A stretch of 15,791 nucleotides of DNA from Byssochlamys sp. IMV 00236 (Eukaryota > Ascomycota > Eurotiomycetes > Eurotiales > Thermoascaceae): positions 1 through 15,791 of the forward strand of contig MSJH02000321.1 in assembly GCA_001931875.2 (NCBI GenBank), written 5' to 3'. Of this stretch, positions 7,794 through 15,791 are shown piece after piece. The first letter of the stretch is position 1. Every line of letters starts with the position of its first letter. The notes beneath the pieces are model-generated. The model did not search any database. It worked only from the letters and a program-made list of their open reading frames with translations, and was not told the origin of the DNA. Both the position numbers and the translations under genes were made by a program.

Positions 7794-8936
7794 ATGAGGT
7801 GGCCATTTGGAGCAAAAGAGAAAGAACAAGATATCAACCACAACACAAGCCGAGACTCGAGAGCATTCTTACTACAGAAGCAAACAAGCACTTCAATAGC
7901 AAAAGTAAGAGAAGAAGAAGAAGAAGAAATAGTAGAATACAAGCATGCACCCAAACAACAAGACGAGGAACAGCCAATGGACTTGGGCACCTTACAAGAT
8001 ATTTTTAGCTTTAGTTTCATGAGAGGTCGTCCCATTTTAAATTTTATTTTGGCTATTCTCTGGAGTGTCGGATTACCAGTGTTACTCTATAATGTACTCA
8101 AACCATATACAGGTCAAGTCCTTGCCATGGTCATTGCCTCTGCGCCTCCGCTTGCCATTGTCATCATGTAAGTGATTTATTGATCATGTATTCTAATGCT
8201 TATTGTTATCCAACAGACGCATGATAAAGGACCATTCATTTGACCCACTTGGCTGTGTGGCTGGTATCAGTTTCCTTATTTCAGGAATTCTGGTAATACA
8301 CACAACTTTGTTGTAGTCTTTTTAATCTCAACGTTCTTTATATAGTCAATTGCACAACCCGATGAAAAGGTGTCTGCCATTTGTGAATCTATTGTCCCTT
8401 TCACTCTAGGCACAGCTTGTATCATCAGCGTGATACCTATCAAGATAGGCTCATTTGAGCTAAAGCCGCTTGTATACCAGATTGCCAACCAAATCATGCC
8501 GCGTGCTGAAGTAGATGAAGATCTTAAAAAACAAGATATCCATCGTTTAACGAATCAAAGTGGTCAAAAGAAGCTGGACTATCTTTACACCCACATGGCA
8601 AAGTTTCGTCAGGACATGCGTTACATGACCTTCACCTGGGGTTTTCTTCTCATCCTTTCTTCTATTGTCAAGATCATCATTGTCCTCACAAGCTCAAGTC
8701 TGACCAAGGCTCAGATCTATGGGTATATCCTCTTTGGATTGACAACATTTTTTATGATGATCTTTACTTGGTTTTACACTAAGATCATCAAGGGTCACGT
8801 GCTTTCGCAAGTGGCCTTTTGGAAGGAAAAGAAAGAACAAGAGGAGATGGATAAGAAAGTAGAAACAGCTTATAATGCCGAATGGGGTGTGAATGCGATG
8901 TCAAATGCCTATGGTCAAGTCATAGGCTTTATTTGA
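7794..8936 (+). CDS. VC0807-like multi-pass membrane protein
   Basis: Three exons (7794-8167, 8217-8292, 8346-8936; introns of 49 and 53 nt with GTAAGT/CAG and GTAATA/TAG ends) encode 346 aa. The first 75 residues are hydrophilic, with a Glu run (REEEEEE) from an AGA/GAA microsatellite. Helices follow at about 81-102, 107-126, 136-153, 168-182, 244-266 and 276-296. The second carries the SAPP signature (MVIASAPPLAIVII). The basic RMIKDHSFDPLG loop, the acidic DEKV...CES segment and LKPLVYQ match the bacterial VC0807 family of uncharacterised inner-membrane proteins and their fungal relatives. The C-terminus is a charged cytosolic-looking tail. Function is unknown; transport is possible but not shown. 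An ATG at 7701 is in frame, but the stretch to 7794 is a T-rich leader that I treat as 5' UTR. AATAAA is at 8958-8963, only 77 bp before the next gene. Confidence 0.8.
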
Positions 8937-9012
8937 GCTTTTTCGGAGTTACTTGCCAATAAACACACACATATATATCTCCTTTTTTCTCTCTCTTTTT
9001 CTTTAAATATAA

Positions 9013-9819
9013 ATGTCATCTTCACCTGCAGTTAAACAATATAAAGCCTTGGGAGAAGAAGTCTGGAAGACTAAAGTTGATAAAATTGTAAGCAAAGCTT
9101 AGATTATACAAAAGTTGAAGGGAAGAGACTTACTCATGTGTTATAGAATGCTGAATTATTCACCTTGACATACGGTTCTATGGTCGTTCAGCTTGTAAAA
9201 GACTTTGAAGACTATGCTGAAGTCAATAAACAACTCGAGAAAATGTAAGTTTAGAATAACTATACGCCTAAAGTCAAATGACCAACAGGAACAATGAAGG
9301 GGATACAACATTGGACAGCGCATGATTGAAGACTTTTTAGCTCGTTCAGGCATCACGCGTTGTTCAGAATTTAAAGATACAGCAGAGGCAATATCAAAGG
9401 TATGTATATATATGCATGTCTTGCTACCTTCATCGTGATCTGATGTAGGCTAGTTGTATAGGTTGGATTCAAAATGTTTCTCAATATAACACCTACTGTC
9501 AGTAACTGGTCTAGCGACAATAAAGAATTCTCACTCATCTTTGAGGAAAATCCCTTGACAGATTTTGTAGAATTACCTGATGAAGCACTTGAGGGCGGTT
9601 TGTGGTATTCAAATATCTACTGTGGCGTCTTACGCGGTGCTTTAGAAATGGTAATGTATTATTAGAAAAAAAGAGGAAGGGGAATTAAGAGTAATATAGG
9701 TACAAATGCAAGTAGAAGCACAGTTTATAAGTGATACACTTCGTGGCGACGAAACAACCGAGATGCGTGTCAAGTTGGTTCGTTATTTGGAAGAAGAAGT
9801 GCCTGTAGGAGAAGACTAG
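9013..9819 (+). CDS. BET3: TRAPP complex subunit Bet3/TRAPPC3
   Basis: Five exons (9013-9087, 9147-9244, 9300-9399, 9462-9650, 9700-9819) encode 193 aa, the length expected for Bet3. Bet3 is a core subunit of TRAPP, which tethers ER-derived vesicles to the Golgi and activates Ypt1/Rab1. Recognisable family blocks are [19 protein letters not shown], then [63 protein letters not shown] and VQMQVEAQF. Cys79 in ITRC aligns with the acylated cysteine known in the family (Cys80 in yeast). Intron 2 (9245-9299) ends at an AAG acceptor; a CAG 11 nt upstream must be skipped, because using it would shift the frame. Introns are 49-62 nt. The gene ends 67 bp from the oppositely oriented COA5 gene. Confidence 0.95.
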
Positions 9820-9886
9820 TATACTACTTTATTGATTAAATGGATGTGAATTGTGTGTATGTGGAATATGCAATGAGATGTTTTTT

Positions 9887-10160
9887 TTATTGTGTCTTAT
9901 TTCCTCTAAAGCGCATGCGTGGATCAATCTAGTTGTGATTTGTTATTATTTGTTGTCTATTTTATATGAATTTATACTTATTTTACCATTCCTCTTCGAC
10001 ATTCTGCAAAACTCTTTTTAATACTGAAGCATTCGTCAGGAACATCGTCTTTATGTTCTGGTTGAAAGCATTCCTTGATAGTGTTTCCTTTCAATACACA
10101 TTTTGATTTGAGCATACATTCGACTAGTTCTTGTCTAATCTCTTTACATGAAGAAGGCAT
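9887..10160 (-). CDS. COA5: Cytochrome c oxidase assembly factor PET191/COA5
   Basis: Two exons on the minus strand: 10160-9987 (58 codons) and 9928-9887 (13 codons plus TAA), split by a 58-nt intron (GTAAAATAAG...ACTAG). They encode 71 aa. Without the intron the frame stops at GMVK after 60 residues and loses the family C-terminus. With it, the end reads RRGM-IDPRMRFRGNKTQ, matching the RGMxDxRxRFRGN tail of PET191. Three cysteine pairs spaced CX9C (C5/C15, C21/C31, C44/C54) mark a twin-CX9C-type intermembrane-space protein, presumably oxidised by the Mia40 pathway and needed for complex IV assembly. It lies convergent with BET3 and 112 bp downstream of the MCC-beta stop, on the same strand as MCC-beta. 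Confidence 0.92.
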
Positions 10161-10272
10161 GTTGAATATATAAAAAAGAAAAAGAAATAATTAAACCACC
10201 CCCTGCGTCAAAGACACACACACAGACATTAGAAATTCTATTTTTTTTTTTATTTATTTATAAAGACAGATT
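10161..10272. other. Gap between MCC-beta and COA5
   Basis: On the minus strand this 112-bp gap must hold both the 3' end of the MCC-beta transcript (overlapping AATAAA copies, plus-strand TTTATTTA at about 10251-10260) and the COA5 promoter. A T-run (10241-10251) and a short CA repeat (10214-10223) are visible. Confidence 0.45.
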
Positions 10273-12514
10273 TTACATTCTAAACACACCAAAGTTAGTC
10301 TTTTCGATAGGTGCATTCAAGGATGCACTCAAGGCTAAGCCAAGGACATCTCTCGTATCGCGAGGATTGATAACGCCATCATCCCATAAACGAGCACTAG
10401 AATAGTAAGGATGACCTTCAGCTTCATACTTGGCACGGATAGGAGCCATAAACTTTTCTTGCTCTTCTTCTGGCCAGGTCTCTCCCTTCTTGGCCTTGCT
10501 TTCTCTTGTGATTTGTGCTAATACGTTGGCACTTTGCTCACCACCCATGACGGAAATACGAGCATTCTATAGATTAAATAAGCCTCTGACTGTATATTCA
10601 ATCATGTAAAACTTACTGGCCACATCCATAAGAATCGAGGTGAATATGCACGACCACACATACCATAGTTACCAGCACCAAAACTGCCACCAGTGATAAC
10701 AGTAAACTTGGGTACTTTGGCACAAGAGACGGCATTGACCAATTTGGCACCGTTCTTGGCAATACCACCAGCTTCAGCGGTAGATCCTACCATGAAACCG
10801 GTGATGTTTTGAAGAAATACCAGAGGGATACCTCTTTGAGAGCAGAGTTGAATAAAGTGAGCGCCCTTCAAGGCTGATTCAGAGAACAGGATACCATTGT
10901 TGGCAATGATACCGACAGGGTAGCCATGGATGTGAGCAAAGCCAGTAACGAGTGTTGTGCCATAATTCTCTTTGAATTCAGCAAATCTGCTTCCATCCAC
11001 AAGACGAGCAATAATGTTTTTGCTGTCAAAAGGCTTCTTTAGATTATCGCCTACGATACCACCAATCTCATCAGGTGAGTACAGTGGTTCTTCTGGAGCA
11101 CGCAAATCAAGTTGAGGCTTCTTGACTCTGTTCAACGTGCTGACCACTCGGCGGGCCAAAACAAGTGCGTGTTCATCATCCAAAGCGTAATGATCAGTCA
11201 CACCTGACGTCTTGCAGTGAAGATCGGCGCCACCCAAATCTTCAGGGCTGATCGTTTCACCAATAGCAGCTTTGACTAAGGGTGGACCAGCCAAGAAGAT
11301 AGTACCTTGCTTTCGGACAATGATACTTTCGTCTGCCATGGCAGGGACATACGCACCACCTGCTGTACATGAGCCCATAACAGCAGCGATTTGAGGAATT
11401 CCTTGAGAAGACATATTGGCTTGGTTATAAAAGATACGACCAAAGTGCTCACGATCAGGGAACACATCAGCTTGTCTAGGGAGATTGGCTCCACCGGAAT
11501 CGACTACGAATACATGTTAGTCTAGTACTTTTACGAAATGTCATTTCTTACCAAGATATATGCATGGAAGATGGTTTTCTTTAGCTATTTCTTGAGCGCG
11601 AAGGTGCTTTTTTACTGTATATATCCATCGTTGTAAGTATAAATCCATAGTCCTTGTTATGTTATATTACCTGTAATAGGATAATATGAACCACCCTACA
11701 GACCAGTAAGTATTAGTAAGGCTTTCTACTCTTCCTCCTTTTTTTTCTTACCTTAACCGTTGGATCATTAGCTACAATCATACACTCCACTCTACCCATT
11801 GAAATTCAGTAAGTTTCCCACGGTGGCATTTTTTTACACGTCTATATAAAACTTACCCATGGACGCGGCCAATACCAGTGATAATACCTCCTGCAGGTAC
11901 TTCTTCATCGTATAATTGATATCCAGCTAACGCAGATAATTCAAGGAAAGGAGAGCTAAATGAAAGGTTATTTTAATAACTGATAAAACATACAATGCCA
12001 TTTCACGTCTTACTTTGGATCAATCAAACGATTGATTCTAAGGGATAATAATATATATCAGTCATACTTGATCGTGCGTTATAATCAAAAGCTTACCTGT
12101 CTCTGGGAAGCATCTTCTTTCGAGATAAATGCCTTTGACGTGCTGCTTCACCTCCACCTTTTTTTTACACATACACATGTTAGTCTATTTGCTATTATTT
12201 TCATACATCTTGTTTTAGCTATCTTTTCTTTACCCAGTTTTATTTTTTCAGTTTTCAAATTCAAATCATCCACCAATTGCTGCATTCTTTCAGCATTTTC
12301 CTGGTTTTTATTCATTAGTAAAGTATAAATTATAAGGCAAGACACCACGGTTTACCTTGAATGAAGCACTGGCAGGTTCAACCAAGTTGGGTAAAACTGA
12401 AGCATTATCTTCATGAAATGTATGATACTGAGATCGAAATAGACTAGTGAAAGCAGGTCTTGTGTTTCTCAAGACCGCAGTCTTTGTTTGATTCAGTAAC
12501 TTTAAAGACAACAT
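10273..12514 (-). CDS. MCCB: Methylcrotonoyl-CoA carboxylase beta subunit, mitochondrial
   Basis: This is the carboxyltransferase subunit of the biotin enzyme that converts 3-methylcrotonyl-CoA to 3-methylglutaconyl-CoA in leucine breakdown. Ten exons encode 572 aa: 12514-12356, 12300-12234, 12157-12097, 12037-12014, 11955-11857, 11791-11752, 11695-11671, 11614-11552, 11503-10617 and 10566-10273. All join in phase. The first 30 or so residues ([20 protein letters not shown]) are basic and free of acids, a mitochondrial presequence. The N-terminal carboxyltransferase domain contains [47 protein letters not shown] and the oxyanion-type [14 protein letters not shown] (about 222-235). The C-domain has [16 protein letters not shown] (451-466) and ends [14 protein letters not shown], as family members do. 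Nine introns crowd the 5' half while exon 9 alone is 887 nt. The biotin-carrying alpha subunit is not in the window. Confidence 0.96.
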
Positions 12515-12666
12515 CGCGTAACAAAGATAAAAAGAAAAAGAGAAAAAGAGAAAAAGAAAGAAAAAAAAAAAAAAGGTAAGGGAAAAAAGATGTTTCCACG
12601 CCTGTGATTTTTCCCACGCATACTTTCACTTATGCTGTTATGTGACACGGGGTTCTTTATTTCACA
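12515..12666 (-). promoter_or_regulatory. MCC-beta promoter region with homopurine tract
   Basis: The 152 bp between the MCC-beta ATG and the PRC1 stop contain a nearly pure purine run on the plus strand (about 12526-12574, AAAAAG/GAAAAAG units, then 14 A). On the transcribed-direction strand this is a C/T tract just before the ATG. Poly(dA:dT) tracts of this kind commonly exclude nucleosomes in fungal promoters; that role is inferred here. Confidence 0.4.
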
Positions 12667-14848
12667 TCATGAATCAATATCTGACATATCACTCAAATCA
12701 GGGCCATCGTCAAAGATATCAAGGTTTACCGCCAGATTGTCATCACTGTCAAATTCTGGTTCCACATGTTTTCGTTTAAGCGGCAATTGCTATAGTTTAT
12801 GCAAGATGATTAGAGAAAGCTCTCATCTATAACTGTCAATTTACCTTGTTCATATGCATCGTTTGGCTCTTGAAACTTGTAAATGCCTTTTCTTCTTCTT
12901 CTTCTTCTTCATCGTCATCATCGCTACCAAAGTGGCCTCGCCTGATCGGTTTTTGTGGTCGTTTTCGTATATTTCTTTCTCTGACACGATGCAGGATACT
13001 GATAGATGTATCCATTTTGGGTGTCTCTGTCACTGCCTGGAATGATCGAGTACGGTTGAATTGTGGTGTATTAAACATTGCATATTTATTTGTCGTTGCT
13101 CTTGGACTCGTAAACGGCTTACGTGGCATTGTCTCTCGTTTAGGCGTTCTAGGCGCTATTGTCTAAGGTCAACTATTAGCAATGATCCATTACGTGTATC
13201 TCTTCTTACCTTTTGTTGTGCTTCCTTATTATCATAGATTGTCTCTAGATAAGGTTTACCATAGACCATAAAAGGACGATTCTTCAAGGCTTCATATTCA
13301 AGTAATGAGCCTTCAAGTTCTTTACTAATCTACTTAAAAGATGAGTACACACGCTTTATTTCTCAAATTAACTGTTTACCTTTGGCAGCTCACGTTCTAC
13401 GCGTTTTCTAAACTTCTCCTCACGAAGCAAACGTCCGGGATCACGCTGGCCTTTTCCAAACAGCCTATTGGGATCCCTTGTTGAAGCTTCAAATTCTTCA
13501 ATTTCTTGCTTTAGTTTCATGTATTTTTCAATGCGATCAAGTATATATTTGGAATCTTCGACCTCCAAACGGAGTCGTGATATCTCGCTCTCATGTGCTT
13601 CTAGTATCTCATCTGTCGTTTCATCTATATAACATAAATCCTCTAATCATTAAAAAAAAGAGAGAAAGTATTTACCTGAATAAGCAGGATGAAACTGCCG
13701 TTTTTGATCTTCAGTGTAGTATAGTTGATCCCATAGCGACACCAACTCCTCTCGTGCTCTCTCAATAAAATCACCGATACGTTCCTGTCTTATTTTAAGC
13801 AATCTTTTTAATTCCATTTCATAATTTTGTATTTCTTCTTGTGTGAGTCCTCTATTGGCCATCAAGAACACTTCACATTCTTCAGGATCAATACGTAACC
13901 TGTCCCAAAGATGCTTCAGTTTTTGTGTCAGTTCTTCCTTTCGATCTTCCACTTGGTGTTGTGTCTCTTTCAACTATTATTTTTTTTTTAGCATAAACTT
14001 CATGGTCATTTTGTTTTTATTACCTGGGCAATGCGCTCAGTAAGGTAATAGATACTTTCTTCAGATACCAAATTGTTGCATAGTTCAATTTTCTTATCTG
14101 GGTTTGTTTCTTGGTGGTACTGCATGACCAGTTTGTCTGCCTCATTGTTTAAACTGTCGATGCCTAGGGTGACCAATATATTACAGATTCCAGTGGCCGT
14201 ATCGTCCACGATGGCCTTTCTTCTTGCATATTCCTGCTCTGCATGCTGTAATTCATCTTCCAAGCTGTTAACCGCTAATGATGATACATCTACTTCTGTT
14301 GTTGCTATCAAGTTTATATTTACAAAGCCTCCCAATGCTGTGTGTAATGCTTTCAATTGTTTATGTAGTTCTTTACAACACAATAGGTTAGTCATAGGGA
14401 CAATAATTTGATCTGTCATTGTACCTTGTACGTATATTAAGCTTTCATTATATCTCTACATTATGATATAATCAATTATATATTGAACATAGTTTATATA
14501 TAGATGTACCTCTTTCACTTTAATCAGTTCATCTTGTAATTCCTGTAAGTTGTCACGTAATGATTTATTGCGATCGATAACAGCTGTACTCGCTGCATAT
14601 TCTCCCATGAGTCGTTTATAAGACAGTATTGCCCTGTGCGTATTCTCTGTTTCTTTTATCAAATTGTCCCTTTCTTTTTCTGCAAGTGTATATTGATCAT
14701 TAGCAAATCGTGCGATATCATTTAGAAAATCCTTTATTTTTTGCTCTTGTTCATCGTCTTTTAAACCAATCTCGCTACTGATTAGATTGAGTTGTTCTAT
14801 TTTGTTGTTAAGGTGACTGATAAGTTCTTCTACAGAGACCACATTCAT
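12667..14848 (-). CDS. ASE1: PRC1/Ase1/MAP65 family microtubule-bundling protein
   Basis: Seven exons (14848-14510, 14455-14024, 13973-13676, 13624-13380, 13329-13210, 13162-12845, 12789-12667; introns 47-55 nt, all in phase) encode 624 aa. The family crosslinks antiparallel microtubules in the spindle midzone during anaphase. The first 260 residues are coiled-coil-rich (dimerisation and rod). The spectrin-like, microtubule-binding block follows: KLKHLWDRLRIDPEECEVF, REELVSLWDQLYYTEDQKRQ, DPNRLFGKGQRDPGRLLREE, KFRKRVERELPK, then GKPYLETIYDNKE, a hallmark order for MAP65/ASE1. The tail is disordered and basic (RNIRKRPQKPIRRGHFG), with an Asp/Glu run from a trinucleotide repeat and several Ser/Thr-Pro sites including TPKR, fitting known CDK control of this family. 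I chose the ATG at 14848 because it begins the coiled coil; an in-frame ATG at 14917 would place the promoter motifs inside the coding region. Confidence 0.94.
12887..12925. repeat. Trinucleotide repeat inside PRC1
   Basis: A TTC/ATC-type trinucleotide tract on the plus strand encodes the Asp/Glu run in the PRC1 tail on the minus strand. It keeps frame and is likely to vary in length between strains. Confidence 0.75.
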
Positions 14849-14888
14849 TATTTTCACAATATAAAGAAAAAAAAAAGAAGCACAATAT

Positions 14889-14927
14889 CGCGCGAAAACG
14901 AAAGAGGGGTGCGCCACACGCGCGAAA
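14889..14927 (-). promoter_or_regulatory. Paired CGCGCGAAA motifs upstream of PRC1 (MBF/E2F-like)
   Basis: CGCGCGAAAA at 14889-14898 and ACGCGCGAAA at 14918-14927 are the same core in the same orientation, about 29 bp apart and 40-80 bp upstream of the PRC1 ATG. Read on the minus strand each is TTTCGCGCG, which fits the E2F consensus TTTSSCGC and contains the CGCGAAA core of fungal MBF/SBF-type sites. G1/S factors using these sites drive cell-cycle genes in animals and fungi. Assignment to PRC1 is by position. Confidence 0.55.
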
Positions 14928-15225
14928 TCTTATTCCTTCTCCGCGTCTGTCTGTCCGATCCGGAAAAGCATCAGAGTAGGTTTATGCAAAAAGGGTAAAT
15001 ATCAGATTACTATTTCAAATCCAGACGATGTTCGTTTTTTTCTGGACGAATCAAAATGTAAACTCAAACGACTTGCTTGCTTGTTTGTTTAAACATGATA
15101 TTTTATTGTTGGTCCAAATGAGCGTAAAAATATAAAACAAATAAACGTCGTTCAATCCGTTTGGGAAGTAAATAGTAGCTTATGGGTACAAGGATAAAAA
15201 TGTCAAAGGAAAGTGATGAGTGGAG
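14928..15225. other. No gene recognised between PRC1 and the junction gene
   Basis: This AT-rich stretch has no supported open frame. It would hold the distal PRC1 promoter and the 3' flank of the broken minus-strand gene that ends at 15226. Confidence 0.45.
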
Positions 15226-15579
15226 TTATGCTACTTTCCATCTCAGAAATTCCGCGTCTTTGACCTTGGCATCTGATACGATTGAACCAGACGCACATCA
15301 GTATAGCAAATTAGCAATATAAATATGGCTACCTTTAAAAGAAACGTGATATAATTTAGGTGATTCTCTTGATCTCTTTGTAGCAGACACCTGGTAATGA
15401 TCATCGCTTCTTATATACCAAAAATGCCTTGATCTTTTCCTTTTCGTCCCAATTAGCCAATTTGTGATAATTGGTACATATAATTGCGAAGACGGTATTG
15501 TTGTATTCAGCTTTGTTTGTTATTGAAAAAAAGGCTATTAAGTCAACAATTTGCCAATTAGATTCTTTAAAAAGAAGAG
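15226..15579 (-). pseudogene. Unknown gene, 3' part, frame broken once
   Basis: Reading the minus strand from a CAG acceptor at 15580-15581, an open frame gives LLFKESNWQIVDLIAFF and continues through NTVFAIICTNYHKLANWDEK to a TGA near 15417. A shift of one frame there gives DDHYQVSATKRSRESPKLYH. This is followed by a well-formed 60-nt intron (15273-15332; CTGAT branch-like site, CAG acceptor) and a last exon reading DAKVKDAEFLRWKVA, then TAA. Composition and splice phase look like genuine coding sequence, but the frame break suggests a pseudogene, an unrecognised splice or a sequencing indel. The upstream half (251-449) lies on the other side of the terminal overlap. No family is recognised. 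Confidence 0.35.
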
Positions 15580-15791
15580 CTGAATATTATTAATTTAAGT
15601 TTGAATGAGAGTTTTATAGGGAATATTAATGTTGTCAGTATGATAAATGTGGTCAATGTGATTATTTATCAGTGCTACTATTGTTGTCAATGTTATTCTC
15701 AGCAGATGCGATAGAGGAATGTAAAGTAGAATGTATACTCTACTGTAAGATTATACTCGAGTTATTATAATGATTCATATCAAACACGTCA
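15507..15791. repeat. Terminal direct repeat, right copy
   Basis: This is the second copy of the sequence at 1-285, offset by 15506 bases, with no mismatch seen by eye. If the two copies are the same locus, the unique unit is 15506 bp and position 15506 joins directly to position 1. A minus-strand reading frame runs out of this copy into unique sequence below 15507, and another runs out of the left copy into unique sequence above 285. That is expected if the repeat exists once, between those two flanks. Confidence 0.93.

Noticed and set aside
12032..12328. Plus-strand 98-codon open frame
   Set aside because: It covers exons and introns of MCC-beta on the opposite strand and is rich in Phe/Leu from antisense purine tracts.
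12846..13166. Plus-strand serine-repeat open frame
   Set aside because: It is the antisense shadow of the Asp/Glu run and flanks in the PRC1 exon.

Overview
The window reads as nuclear DNA of an early-diverging fungus, most likely Mucoromycota (Mucorales-like). It is AT-rich and eukaryotic, with many short introns (44-76 nt, GTAAGT/GTATG-type donors, TAG/CAG acceptors), closely packed genes and typical fungal housekeeping proteins. There is no sign of bacterial, organellar or viral DNA, and no transposon, CRISPR array, tRNA or rRNA was recognised.

Layout. (a) 1-285 and 15507-15791 are the same 285-bp sequence, so the window overlaps itself end to end. A broken or poorly resolved minus-strand gene of unknown function can be read across that junction (449 to 251, then 15579 to 15226). 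(b) 1127-2463 (+) encodes a proline-rich protein with two PPxY motifs and a C-terminal beta-repeat domain. (c) 2587 to about 6690 is a 4-kb gene graveyard, all on the minus strand: a decayed class I SAM-dependent methyltransferase, an unidentified remnant, and a 5'-truncated copy of an RBBP4/MSI1/HAT2-type WD40 histone-binding protein. Each carries stops and frameshifts, but several splice sites survive. (d) 7150-9819 (+) holds three intact spliced genes: an Ecl1-family zinc protein, a six-helix VC0807-like membrane protein and the TRAPP subunit Bet3/TRAPPC3. (e) 9887-14848 (-) holds three intact spliced genes: the cytochrome oxidase assembly factor COA5/PET191, the mitochondrial methylcrotonoyl-CoA carboxylase beta subunit with ten exons, and the microtubule bundler PRC1/Ase1 with seven exons.

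The intact genes are unrelated in function (ER-Golgi trafficking, respiratory-chain assembly, leucine catabolism, spindle midzone). They look like an ordinary crowded chromosomal segment, not a pathway cluster. COA5 and MCC-beta both serve mitochondria. PRC1 has E2F/MBF-like CGCGCGAAA sites in its promoter and CDK-type sites in its tail, which fits cell-cycle control.

The least ordinary points are the closed topology implied by the terminal overlap, the contrast between the pseudogene tract and the dense intact genes, and the PPxY/beta-repeat protein. I found no convincing new multi-gene system. Exon boundaries below were built by hand from splice signals, reading frame and remembered family sequence; no alignment was run.
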